Assembly (NCBI RefSeq): GCF_009765445.1 | Contig: NZ_WHOY01000031.1 | Coordinates: 5,091,231-5,155,230 of the forward strand | Direction: 5' to 3' | Length of the DNA: 64,000 nucleotides | Origin: Pantoea sp. BAV 3049 | GTDB taxonomy: Bacteria > Pseudomonadota > Gammaproteobacteria > Enterobacterales > Enterobacteriaceae | Shown: piece after piece, positions 17,460 through 26,488 of the stretch | Position numbering within the stretch: the first letter of the stretch is position 1 | Layout: every line of letters starts with the position of its first letter | Position numbers and translations under genes: made by a program | The notes under the pieces: model-generated | What the model was told of the DNA's origin: nothing | What the model saw: the letters and a program-made list of their open reading frames with translations, nothing else | Databases searched by the model: none

Positions 17460-18719
17460 TTAAACAGACGTATGGCGTCCAAGCGCGTAGAGCGGTTCAA
17501 GTACCCACTGGTAAAGGCGGCGTCTGTCTATAATAAAATCAGCTTCCACAGTGCCACCGGGCTGCAATTTAAGGTCATTGCCGTAGGCGCTGATAAATTG
17601 TTTATCCAGATCAACTCTGACCTGGTAAAAGGCTTCCTGGACCTGCATAGCTCCGGTGAGATGCGAGACTTCCTGCGGAGAAAGCGAGACGCGCGACACG
17701 TCGGAGACGGTGCCAAACTGCTGCCCGAATTTCTGATAGGGGAAGGCCTGATAGCGCAGGATCACGCGCTGACCGGGCTTGATAAACCCGATTGCCCGGC
17801 TGCTGACCATAATACGAGCCATCAGGCTGGCATTTTCCGGAAGAAGGGAAGCCACTGACTGTCCGGCGCTGACAATTTGCCCGGGCTTCACCAGCACCGA
17901 GCCGACGATGCCACCTTCCGGCGCTTCCAGAACGGCCGAACGGCGTGACTCGTTTTCTATCCGTGACTGGAGCACGGTGGAAAGCTGCCGCTCAAGATCA
18001 TTTTGCTTATTGCGCGTGTTGACCGGCTGCTCGCGGATTTGTTGTAACGTCTGAGTCAGCTGCTGCTGAACGTCGGTGCGCTGGCGATCCACCTCCAGCA
18101 GGCGGGATTCCGCATCCAGCAGGGTCGACTGCTGTTGCTCAACCTGAGTGTTGGAGGCATATCCCTTCTCACGCATTAACAGCAGCTTATTCACCTGCCT
18201 GTTGGCAAGACTGACCTGGGAGACCCGCTGCGAATACATCTGATTGAGCTGGTTAATCTGCTGTTGCAGCATCCTCTTTTTATCTGCCAGCCCTCTGACC
18301 GTCTCTTCATTAAGAGTCACCAGATTCTTAAGCTCGTTTTCCAGCCCGGCAATCTGCTGGTTCAGTTGCTCAGAGATCATGCTGCGGGTCTGGCCGTACT
18401 GGGTGGCAATCTCTGAAGATACGGTGGCAAGATGCTGTCCTTTTTTCACGCTCTGGCCTACTGTCATATTCAGGTCGAGCAGCGTTCCGCTGTTGACCGC
18501 CATGATATTCATCACGCCATTAACGGGAAGCAACGCACCGGACGCTGTTTCGCGTTTGGTATAACTCCCGAAAATGCAGAACAGCACCACAATCAAAGTC
18601 ACGATCATCACCAGCGCGATATTCAGCCAGCGGTAAGGGGGGCAATACAGAGCAACTTTTCCTACGGCTTTCGAACGATTAGCCTCTAACGCTTCATCCC
18701 TGAATAATTTGTCACTCAT
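17460..18719 (-). CDS. HlyD-type membrane-fusion protein, system 2
   Basis: 419 residues. One N-terminal membrane helix (about 30-52) is followed by a lipoyl half (GTLLDLNMTVGQSVKKGQHLA), a long Gln-rich coiled coil (about 95-240), the second lipoyl half (GGIVGSVLVKPGQIVSAGQSVA) and a barrel domain. It starts 8 nt after the TolC-like gene, with an AAGGTAG ribosome site. It links the C39 exporter to the channel encoded in the same operon. Confidence 0.92.
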   Translation of the reverse strand: MSDKLFRDEALEANRSKAVGKVALYCPPYRWLNIALVMIVTLIVVLFCIFGSYTKRETASGALLPVNGVMNIMAVNSGTLLDLNMTVGQSVKKGQHLATVSSEIATQYGQTRSMISEQLNQQIAGLENELKNLVTLNEETVRGLADKKRMLQQQINQLNQMYSQRVSQVSLANRQVNKLLLMREKGYASNTQVEQQQSTLLDAESRLLEVDRQRTDVQQQLTQTLQQIREQPVNTRNKQNDLERQLSTVLQSRIENESRRSAVLEAPEGGIVGSVLVKPGQIVSAGQSVASLLPENASLMARIMVSSRAIGFIKPGQRVILRYQAFPYQKFGQQFGTVSDVSRVSLSPQEVSHLTGAMQVQEAFYQVRVDLDKQFISAYGNDLKLQPGGTVEADFIIDRRRLYQWVLEPLYALGRHTSV

Positions 18720-18727
18720 AAATTTAT

Positions 18728-20059
18728 CTACCTTGATACTGCCTGCTGGCAGGCATAGTCATTCAATGTGGAGTAATCCAAATCGCCGGTTGCAGCGGCC
18801 AGTGCGATCTTCTGTTGAACAAAATTGTTTTCTGCTTCGGTAAGGTCTTGCCGTGATTTGTACAGGTCTTTCTCAGCATTAAATTGATCGAGCAGCGTTC
18901 TTAATCCCAGCTCTTTGCCATAGGCGGTGGAGGCGACTTTTTTCTGTGCGGAATCCACCGAACGCAGATAGGCATTAATTTTCGCCAGGTTGTTGTTTAC
19001 GCCGAGCCATGAGGCTTTGGTATCCTGCACGACCTTGCGGCGCGTATCCTCCAGCAGTTCTCTGGCCTGATCGCGGCGGCTGACCGCCTCAAAACTTTGT
19101 GAGAGATATTTGCCTCCCGAGAAGATAGGGACGGTGACGTTCACCCCGACGTAGGTGTTTTTGGTTTTGGAGGTGGAACCGAAAACTTCATCCAGCACGT
19201 TGCCATTTTCCGCCCGGCTCCAGTTGGTGCCGTAATTGGCCTGCAGGGTCACCACGGGCAAATGAGCTGATGTTGCACTGATCACGTCTGCCCGGGACTC
19301 TTCCAGTTTGTGCGAGGCGGCGATGATATTGAGGTTTTTTTGTGACGTGCGCATCACAACCTGCTGCATAGTTTCTTTTTGCGGATGAAAAAGGCAGCGC
19401 ATATCCGCTTCCTGAATCTCTTCGGCCGGCAGTCCGGTTAAGCGGTTAAATTCGAGTCCCGCGTGGTTCAGGTCATCTTCAGCAGAGAGCATTTCCGCTC
19501 TGGCACGGTCAAAACTGGCCTGAGCATCATCCACATCCAGCACGGTGCCTTCGCCAATCTGCTGGGCTTTTTGGGCTTTATGAAGTTGCACTTCATAGGC
19601 CTTCATCTCCTGCTGCAACGTCGCCAGTTGCTTGCGCGAAAAGATCACCGAGAACCAGGCTTTGCTGACATCCTGAATCAGCTTCTGCTGGGCCAGCATA
19701 TAATTCGCATCGGCCAGGTCGGCCGCCGCATCGGCTCTTTTCCATGTGGCAAAGCGGGCGGGATCGAACAGAGGTTGCGAAAGGTTAAAGCTGTAGTTAT
19801 GGCGTTTGATACCGGCGGCATAAGAGGCATCGGGCTGATCCTGCTTGTAATAGCTTCCTGTTAGTGAAATTTCCGGCAAAAGCCCGGCGAATCCCTGGTA
19901 GCGTTTCTGCCCTTCAGCATCATGCAGGTTGCCTGCCGCGATAAATTCAGTATCGTAAAAACGCGCCGCGATAACGGATTGCTGCAAACTGACGGCATGC
20001 CCCTGAAAGCTATTGGCCAGTGAAGCCAGTATGATTAATATTAATTTATTTTTTTTCAT
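18728..20059 (-). CDS. TolC-family outer-membrane efflux/secretion channel
   Basis: About 443 residues from the ATG at 20,059 (MKKNKLIL). A signal peptide is followed by two repeated outer-membrane efflux (OEP) units of helical hairpins and beta-strands. Features include QPLFDPARFATWKRADAAADLADANY and, in the second half, VTVPIFSGGKYLSQSFEA, the usual 'vP(i/l)f.gG' signature. It is the outer-membrane duct for the adaptor and exporter downstream. It begins 4 nt after the stop of the LuxR-type gene, so the four genes form one operon. Confidence 0.92.
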   Translation of the reverse strand: MKKNKLILIILASLANSFQGHAVSLQQSVIAARFYDTEFIAAGNLHDAEGQKRYQGFAGLLPEISLTGSYYKQDQPDASYAAGIKRHNYSFNLSQPLFDPARFATWKRADAAADLADANYMLAQQKLIQDVSKAWFSVIFSRKQLATLQQEMKAYEVQLHKAQKAQQIGEGTVLDVDDAQASFDRARAEMLSAEDDLNHAGLEFNRLTGLPAEEIQEADMRCLFHPQKETMQQVVMRTSQKNLNIIAASHKLEESRADVISATSAHLPVVTLQANYGTNWSRAENGNVLDEVFGSTSKTKNTYVGVNVTVPIFSGGKYLSQSFEAVSRRDQARELLEDTRRKVVQDTKASWLGVNNNLAKINAYLRSVDSAQKKVASTAYGKELGLRTLLDQFNAEKDLYKSRQDLTEAENNFVQQKIALAAATGDLDYSTLNDYACQQAVSR

Positions 20060-20063
20060 GAAA

Positions 20064-20720
20064 TTACAGCATTCCATTCAGGTATGCGTACTTCAATAAC
20101 TCCGCGTTACTTTTAATATCCAGCTTTTTCATTGCATTCTGTTTCTGCGTGGCAACAGTGCTGATGGCCCGGTTTTTCTTGGCTGCAATATCAGAAAGCG
20201 AATGGCCCTGAGCGATCAGAAAGACAACCTCCCACTCCTTAGACGTTAAAGCGATTTGATCCTGATTTTTAAGCTTGTCGTTGACGGCTTCTGTGAGGAC
20301 TTTAGAGATGAATTGTTTTTCGGAATCTGAGATCAAATGGCCGATAGCTCTCTGAAGCTCATCAATGCTGTCATGGGTGCTGACTAAAGCATCGTATTGC
20401 TGTTGGATCACTTTTTTTATCAGGAGGGTGTTGGAGTTTTGCATGAAAATCAATGTCTTGACGTTGTTTTTTGCGCAAAGATTTTTTAACTTCTGCTGTT
20501 CACCTGAATCGCAATTTTTGTAGAGGTAATTGTATTCAGTAAAAATGAGGTCAACGTTTCCTTTCCTGACCTCACTAAAGAGTTCCTGATGGTCTGAACA
20601 GGTTTTGATGGATATTACTTCTGTCGTGATCTTATTTTTCAGATATTCACATATCTCATTATCGAACATGTTGAAATTGTAATAAATGACAACATGGACA
20701 GGCTTTTTAATATCTTCCAT
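20064..20720 (-). CDS. LuxR-type regulator with degenerate receiver-like domain
   Basis: 218 residues. The C-terminal LuxR helix-turn-helix (about 150-215) contains LTSKEWEVVFLIAQGHSLSDIA and AISTVATQKQNAMKKL. The N-terminal 120 residues fold like a receiver (alternating hydrophobic strands), but the phosphorylation site is not convincing, so this is probably a pseudo-receiver. It is the first gene of the type I secretion operon and probably regulates it. A weak GAGGG...CCCTC stem lies upstream at about 20,807-20,830. Confidence 0.82.
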   Translation of the reverse strand: MEDIKKPVHVVIYYNFNMFDNEICEYLKNKITTEVISIKTCSDHQELFSEVRKGNVDLIFTEYNYLYKNCDSGEQQKLKNLCAKNNVKTLIFMQNSNTLLIKKVIQQQYDALVSTHDSIDELQRAIGHLISDSEKQFISKVLTEAVNDKLKNQDQIALTSKEWEVVFLIAQGHSLSDIAAKKNRAISTVATQKQNAMKKLDIKSNAELLKYAYLNGML

Positions 20721-22213
20721 TGAACTTTCCCATGATTATTCGTGCTAAACAGGGTTTTTCCCTAAAACTGACCGATTTTTCCAGATGTAAAGAATAAAAA
20801 AGTGGTGAGGGTATTCTTTCCCTCTGTTTTGATTAACCTGAAGGAATGTCCAGGCCGATCTCCTACCGGAGTATGATTATTGGAAAGCCAGACAGACTCT
20901 TTTTGTATGTGCCAATCGATTGTGTCAATCAGCTGATATCTTCAGGCGATGGTTCCCTCCTGCAGTGAAGTCGAAAGTCCGTTTCAACGTGCAATATGAT
21001 GCAGATTGTTGCGAAATTGTAAGTTTATAGATGAGGTCCAGCGCGTCTCTCCTGAAATCATCGCTGTGAAGCGCATTCTTTCATCTGAATCTGTTCTTGG
21101 CAATACGCTGAACGATTTACTTCATTGAGTTATCTCCTGAGGTAATTCCCTGTTCATAGATGATTGTTATGTATTTAATGTTTATTATGGTTTTTAATTT
21201 TCCAATATCACTATTATGAAGTGTTATTAGTTTAGTTCTCTAGCAAAATTTTTAAAGTATTTATATGGGGCTTGTTGTTGTTTAAATGTTTCTTGATTGT
21301 GATAAAATTTAGCTGTATGAGGTTATTTATAGAGCGAAAATGTGAATCGGACTGTGATTGGCGATGTGAATCAGACGAAAATTCTGCTAAAGGAGACTGC
21401 ATTTTAAAAAACCCTTAACCGCAATCAGTGAATTTTTGTTCTGAAAATCCGTTATCAAAAAGAGGTCGATTCATCAAGGGGGCCTGTCCCCGTTTTGTTA
21501 GTTAATGTCTCTGAAGCGGATGTCAGCAGTGTGAAAAACGGAGCAGGGTATGGTCATAAATTGTGGCCAAAATGCTGTATTCTCTGCGGCATTGCGGAGG
21601 TTTTGTCAGGGGGTATTTAGACAGGGATTACTGATTTCGTTAACTATTTCTCCGTTAACATTGAGTGTAAATTTCCAGGGGTAAGTAATGTTTTTTCAGC
21701 CTGGATTATGTTTCATTGACCATAAAAATAAATAACATTAAGTGTAAAATGGAAGTGTGAATTTTTTTCTGGAAAGAGGAATCCCGACGGAGAAATGGCA
21801 TACTAAGGGTGAATTTGTTGATGTTCATCTCTTTTCTTTTTCAAAAAGCAGAGAGGCACGGATGTTAATTGACATCTTTTCGGGACTACATTCGTTACAA
21901 AAAAATCATTAATTTTTTTAAGAAAAACGGAAAGGATGTCGTTATGACCTATTACATAGGCGAAACATGGTGAGGAAGACATGAGAGTGTATGATCAGGG
22001 AAGAGATAAAAATACCTATCTTTTAGAGAGTTGTGATCGCTTGTATTTGCATGATCCGGCATCTCTGCCATTCCTGGTCAACAGGGCTTCCTCTTGTTCC
22101 GCTATATTGACGAAAACTCTCATTTGGCATCATTAAGATGATGCATATGCAGAGTCATATCCATTAGCTTAAACAATAATGTTTATCTGGAGAGTTCACA
22201 TAATCTCAGAGGA
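20721..22213. other. 1.5-kb AT-rich intergenic region between divergent regulators
   Basis: This gap separates the secretion operon (minus) from the regulators at 22.2 kb (plus). It contains a near-identical 16-bp direct repeat, TAACATTgAGTGTAAA at 21,656-21,671 and TAACATTaAGTGTAAA at 21,733-21,748. The spacing is 77 bp, which suits a regulator binding twice. A short ORF (21,981-22,136) is listed separately. Otherwise I recognise no gene or structured RNA. Long regulatory regions of this kind are common upstream of surface-structure regulators. Confidence 0.5.
21981..22136 (+). CDS. Possible 51-residue small protein
   Basis: ATG with GAGGA 5 nt upstream opens a 51-codon frame (MRVYDQGRDKNTYLLESCDR...). 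A 9-codon frame ending ...ETW just upstream could couple to it. No signal peptide, membrane helix or double-glycine leader is seen. The composition is ordinary and no family is recognised. It may be a chance frame. Confidence 0.35.
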   Translation: MRVYDQGRDKNTYLLESCDRLYLHDPASLPFLVNRASSCSAILTKTLIWHH

Positions 22214-22261
22214 ATGAGTTTAGTTATTCGTTATTGTAAATTTAAAACATTTGGATTATAT

Positions 22262-22852
22262 ATGTTTAGCGTTCTTGAAAGTCATGAGCAGATAATTAAC
22301 TTACTCTTACCCTATGCTGAGAACTCCGAACCTGATGAGATATCAAGAGGGAAGAGGAGATACAAGTTTTGTAAGAAAGAGCAGCGCGTGGTGTATCTTT
22401 TGCTTGAGGGGGATTTTTGCCTCAAAGTGAAAGGTGGAAACAAAATCCTGAGTATTGTCTCCGCACCCTGCGTGATAGGATTTATGCCTGCTCTTGAAGA
22501 GATCCCTTTGTATCTTGAACGAGTTGACTACGGAAAGATCAAGCATATTGATTATGATTTTTTCTGGAAGTCTGTAAAAGATAAAAAGATTTTTGATGAC
22601 GTTATGAAGGTGATGTCGGGCCAGTATACTGACCTGATGAGCCATATCTCAATGAACAAGTGTACCTCTGCTGACGAAGTCAGATCGTTAGTCCATCGCT
22701 GGCAGCAGATCCCGGAACATCTGAAGAAAAGATTTTCAGTCATGTATTTGATTGAAAATAGCTCCGATCTCTCAAAAAGCTCAATCAGTCGCGTATTGAA
22801 AGAGATGAAAGAGAACGGTGAGATTTCACTGGACAGGGGGAGGTTCGACTAA
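22262..22852 (+). CDS. IprA/Crp-like winged-helix transcription regulator
   Basis: 196 residues from the internal ATG (MFSVLESHEQ); an earlier ATG at 22,214 adds 16 residues but has AGAGGA abutting it. A cyclic-nucleotide-binding-like beta-roll (about 25-125; VVYLLLEGDFCLKVKGG) lacks the cAMP phosphate-binding motif. A C-terminal winged helix (SDLSKSSISRVLKEMKENGEI) follows. This is the layout of IprA-type proteins found near enterobacterial fimbrial and stress genes. It is followed 65 bp later by a LuxR-type gene in the same direction. Confidence 0.75.
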   Translation: MFSVLESHEQIINLLLPYAENSEPDEISRGKRRYKFCKKEQRVVYLLLEGDFCLKVKGGNKILSIVSAPCVIGFMPALEEIPLYLERVDYGKIKHIDYDFFWKSVKDKKIFDDVMKVMSGQYTDLMSHISMNKCTSADEVRSLVHRWQQIPEHLKKRFSVMYLIENSSDLSKSSISRVLKEMKENGEISLDRGRFD

Positions 22853-22917
22853 AAAAATCAATCAGTCGCGGTTTAATCAAAGCCGTGGAGAACATTGCCA
22901 GGAGGCAGGATACTGAC

Positions 22918-23556
22918 ATGGATAAAGTAGAGAATATTGTTGTCCTGATTCATATCAGCAATGCTTATCTTTCTGAGGGAATTGCGCAACTCATTAAGCA
23001 ATCTGCTGGCAAAGAATATAATGTTCTTATCAAAAACCAAATTGATCGGGACTCTGTCAGCCTGGCGAATATTATTATTTTACCTAAAAGTGCTATAAAC
23101 TGTTTATTCTGTTTTTCCGCCCTGGATTATCGACAGAAGCAGAGCATTGTTATAGGTATTGATGATGGTGGCCTGCCGGAAACTCGCCTGCAAATCCCCA
23201 GCTGCCTGCCCGGCATGATTGTGATCCCAAGGGCCTGTCCACTGGACAAAGTGTCGAAAATTTTTCTGATGTCAATGCTGCGGATCAGTACGGATACCGG
23301 GGAGTACCTCTCTCTGCCTGCCTGTAAGAGCCGTTCACTGTCAGCGCGCCAGAAGGAGTTTGCGGGGTTATTTATTGCCGGATACGACATGCACCTCATT
23401 GCGAGGATACTTAACGTATCGGTGAAGACCGTTTACTCCTACAAGCTGCAGACGATGAAAAAATTTAATCTGGCCCGAACTCATGACCTGTATGAATTCC
23501 TGGTCAACTACATGAAAAAACAGAAGATTAAAACGACGATCGCTGTCTCGCAATAG
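22918..23556 (+). CDS. LuxR-type transcription regulator
   Basis: 212 residues from the ATG at 22,918, chosen because AGGAGG lies 12 nt upstream; an in-frame start at 22,885 is possible. The N-terminal half resembles a receiver fold without an evident phospho-acceptor pocket. The C-terminal LuxR helix-turn-helix (SARQKEFAGLFIAGYDMHLIARILNV, KTVYSYKLQTMKKF) is clear. It is similar in layout to the LuxR gene at 20,064 and probably forms a regulatory pair with the IprA-like gene upstream. Confidence 0.78.
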   Translation: MDKVENIVVLIHISNAYLSEGIAQLIKQSAGKEYNVLIKNQIDRDSVSLANIIILPKSAINCLFCFSALDYRQKQSIVIGIDDGGLPETRLQIPSCLPGMIVIPRACPLDKVSKIFLMSMLRISTDTGEYLSLPACKSRSLSARQKEFAGLFIAGYDMHLIARILNVSVKTVYSYKLQTMKKFNLARTHDLYEFLVNYMKKQKIKTTIAVSQ

Positions 23557-23724
23557 TTATGTCTGCACCCTGAGCATCTGACAGGGAAGGCGGGTCGCAT
23601 ACCGGGGCAGTGGGACTGCTCTGGTTGAGGCTGTCCGGCATTCTGTATCGAAGGTATGCGCAGTACTGTGGAAGAGTAGCTAAGGTGGATGCAGCGCTGT
23701 GAAATAACTGAAGCCGCAGAAAGC

Positions 23725-23750
23725 AAAAAACCAGCCATCAGGCTGGTTTC
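23725..23750 (-). terminator. Intrinsic terminator of tRNA-Phe
   Basis: On the minus strand AACCAGCC-TGAT-GGCTGGTT is followed by TTTT, 10 nt after the CCA end of the tRNA. Confidence 0.9.
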
Positions 23751-23758
23751 TTTAAATA

Positions 23759-23834
23759 TGGTGCCCGGACTCGGAATCGAACCAAGGACACGGGGATTTT
23801 CAATCCCCTGCTCTACCGACTGAGCTATCCGGGC
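23759..23834 (-). tRNA. tRNA-Phe(GAA)
   Basis: 76 nt with encoded CCA. Acceptor GCCCGGA pairs with TCCGGGC, the anticodon loop reads TTGAAAA within GGGGA/TCCCC, and the T loop is GGTTCGATTCC. Its 3' end faces the accessory block to the left, the usual geometry for an integration site. Confidence 0.98.
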
Positions 23835-23944
23835 AACGGGGCGCATTAAACCGTAAAGGCCGCCTTCCGTCAACGGCTTTGTCACAAAAAACACGTAAAC
23901 GACGACTGAATGGCTGCTTTTTATGCGCTTAGCCTGAAACTTGC

Positions 23945-24523
23945 TCAGGCGAGAGCGCCATTTTTACGACAGAGTGCGATGCTCAGCACATCTTCTGCCA
24001 GCGTGCGGGCGGTAGCCACTTCCTGTACGTTACGCTTCACCAGCAGGCGGCTCAGGCAGCCTTCGAGAATCAGCTCCATCTGATGAGCAACCAGCGTGGG
24101 GTTATCGGTTTCCAGCTCGCTTAGCAGGTCGTGGGTGTATTGCCATGAGGCGCGCTTCTGCAGCTCGGCAACCTGATGCACAGGATGGTCGGGTTGGGGA
24201 TAAAAGCTACAGGCAGCAATAAACAGGCAGCCGGGGTAGCGATTATTGCGCACGGCCTCTTCCAGTACCTGATAGCGTGCCAGCAGCTTCTGTTCGGCGT
24301 TCAGCGTCTCGTCCAGCAGCAGTTTGCGCCGCCAGATATCAATCTGCTGGCTGTGATAGCGCAGGGCGTCATACAGCAGCGCCTCACGGTCGGGCCAGAA
24401 GCGCTTTAAGTCTTCTTCCCGGCACGCCACTCCATCCGCCATCATGGCAAACGATGTGGAAGCGGCCAGGCCGTTTTGCTCGAGTACATTCAGTGCATGC
24501 TCGAGTACCTGTTCACGTTGCAA
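23945..24523 (-). CDS. yjdC: TetR-family regulator YjdC
   Basis: 192 residues, the length of E. coli YjdC. An N-terminal TetR helix-turn-helix (about 5-50; [39 protein letters not shown]) precedes an all-helical ligand domain with the family's [10 protein letters not shown] segment. In E. coli yjdC also lies beside dsbD. The ligand is unknown. Confidence 0.88.
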   Translation of the reverse strand: MQREQVLEHALNVLEQNGLAASTSFAMMADGVACREEDLKRFWPDREALLYDALRYHSQQIDIWRRKLLLDETLNAEQKLLARYQVLEEAVRNNRYPGCLFIAACSFYPQPDHPVHQVAELQKRASWQYTHDLLSELETDNPTLVAHQMELILEGCLSRLLVKRNVQEVATARTLAEDVLSIALCRKNGALA

Positions 24524-24584
24524 GTGACTCTCCTCTTGTATGCCTTCTTCCGGCTTCAGGCCAGAAAATCTTCTCTAGTGTCGT

Positions 24585-26303
24585 TTAACGGGCCAGTTTC
24601 TGCAAATGCTGCTCAAACGCGGCGGCATCCATAAAACCGGTAATGCGCGACTGAGGGATCTCTTTGCCACTGGCATCGAAAAACAGGATGGTCGGCAGGC
24701 CCAGTACCTGAAGCTGCTTCAGCAACGCGCTGTCCCGGGCATTGTTTGCCGTGACATCGGCCTGCAGCAGCTGGGCGTTTTTCAGCACACTCTGAACGTC
24801 AGGCTGGCTGAAAGTGTATTTTTCAAACTCTTTACAGGCTACGCACCAGTCAGCATAGAGATCCAGCATGGTGATGCGACCGTTACTCTGCTGAAGGGCC
24901 TGATTGAGCTGATTTGTTTCGCTGATGCGGGTGAAGTTCAGGTGCGCCGTGGTCGCTTCCGCTGACGATGCACCAAAGGCCCAATCCTGCAGCGGACGGG
25001 CGGCAACCAGTGCGGCAGCCAGCATCAGGAGCTGCGCCAGGCGCTGCCAGCCATTGGTTGATTTCAGGCTGATAAAGCCCCAGCCGAAGAAGGCCACGCC
25101 CAGCAGGCTCCACAGCCGGAGCCCCCAGAGATCGCCGATCACCCGCTCCAGCAGGAACACCGGCAGGGCGAGGATCACAAAACCAAAGCCTTCTTTAACG
25201 ATTTGCATCCATGCGCCGCTTTTCGGCAGCAGGCGATTACCGGACAGTGTGACCGCAATCAGCGGCAGTCCCATGCCCAGCGCGTACAGATACAGCGTTC
25301 CGGCACCGGCCAGCATGTTTCCGCTCTGCGCGATATACAGCAGGATGGCGCTCAGCGGCGCGGTGGTGCAGGGAGAACAAATCAGCCCGGCCAGCGCGCC
25401 CATCAAAAAGACGCCGGTCAGCGAGCCACCTTGTTGGCGATTGCTCCACAGGGTCAAGCGGGTCTGCAGGGAAGAGGGGAGCTGCAGGGTGAACAGGCCG
25501 AACATCGACAACGCCAGAAGAATAAACAGCACTGACAGGCCAACCAGCACCGCCGGTGCCTGAAGAGCAGCCTGGAAGCGTAAACCAGCAGCGGCAACAA
25601 TCACCCCCATCACCGTATAGGTCACGGCCATCCCCTGGACGTAAACCATCGCCAGCGCAAACAGGCGGCCCAGCGAATACTGTCGGTTACCGCCGAGGAT
25701 AATGCCGGAAATCAGCGGATACATCGGTAATACGCAGGGGGTGAAAGCGACACCAATGCCAATCAGCAGCGCCCATAATGGGGAGAACGGCAGGTTTTGG
25801 TCGGGAGAGGATGGCCGGGCCGCTACAGCGTTATTGCCGGCGTTATCCGCTGCGGTGTTGCCTGGCATAACGTCGTTCAGCGGCACGGTGCGGGTTTCCG
25901 GTGGATAACAGAATCCGGCGGCAGCACAACCCTGGTAGGTCACTGTGACCGTTGCGCCTTTCGCGGCCTGCTGCACGGTCAGGGGCAGCGTCAGGCTTTC
26001 AGGATAGATCTCGGTCTTGCCATAAAACTCATCCTCATGCGGCTTGCCCTCTGGCAATGCCCAGTCAGCCAGCGTTGCGCCCTGCGCCGACACCTTAATC
26101 TGCTGGCGGTAGAGGTAATAGCCGGATTTTACCTGCCAGCTGAGCGTCAGCTGGTTCGCCTGCTGGCTAAAATCAAACGCAAACGCCTGATCGACCGTGC
26201 CAAAGTTATTGGTGCTTTTAGGCCCAAACAGCGACGCGCTGGCGGTGGAGCTGAACAAAGTTGCCAGCAGCAGAAAAATTAATGTTGTGAGGTGCTTAGC
26301 CAT
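24585..26303 (-). CDS. dsbD: Thiol:disulfide interchange protein DsbD
   Basis: 572 residues. It carries electrons from cytoplasmic thioredoxin across the inner membrane to DsbC/DsbG. A signal peptide is followed by the periplasmic alpha domain with its Cys pair ([14 protein letters not shown]), eight membrane helices with redox Cys in [10 protein letters not shown] and CSPCTTAP, and a C-terminal thioredoxin-like gamma domain with CVAC ([11 protein letters not shown]). All six catalytic cysteines are present. The cutA gene that precedes dsbD in E. coli is absent here. Confidence 0.97.
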   Translation of the reverse strand: MAKHLTTLIFLLLATLFSSTASASLFGPKSTNNFGTVDQAFAFDFSQQANQLTLSWQVKSGYYLYRQQIKVSAQGATLADWALPEGKPHEDEFYGKTEIYPESLTLPLTVQQAAKGATVTVTYQGCAAAGFCYPPETRTVPLNDVMPGNTAADNAGNNAVAARPSSPDQNLPFSPLWALLIGIGVAFTPCVLPMYPLISGIILGGNRQYSLGRLFALAMVYVQGMAVTYTVMGVIVAAAGLRFQAALQAPAVLVGLSVLFILLALSMFGLFTLQLPSSLQTRLTLWSNRQQGGSLTGVFLMGALAGLICSPCTTAPLSAILLYIAQSGNMLAGAGTLYLYALGMGLPLIAVTLSGNRLLPKSGAWMQIVKEGFGFVILALPVFLLERVIGDLWGLRLWSLLGVAFFGWGFISLKSTNGWQRLAQLLMLAAALVAARPLQDWAFGASSAEATTAHLNFTRISETNQLNQALQQSNGRITMLDLYADWCVACKEFEKYTFSQPDVQSVLKNAQLLQADVTANNARDSALLKQLQVLGLPTILFFDASGKEIPQSRITGFMDAAAFEQHLQKLAR

Positions 26304-26488
26304 GGCTGATAACCACTTTCTCCTTGTTGAACTGAGTAAACCGGCGGGGCGAACAACGGTCCGCCGCCGCGCTGGATGAGCTCAGGGGGTCATCCTTACC
26401 GGCAGGCAAATATATCATGGCACGGCGGTTGAGGCTTTTCAGGATGTAACATGGTCAGGTACGGGCGGAGGAATTCCACCCGCAAAGA

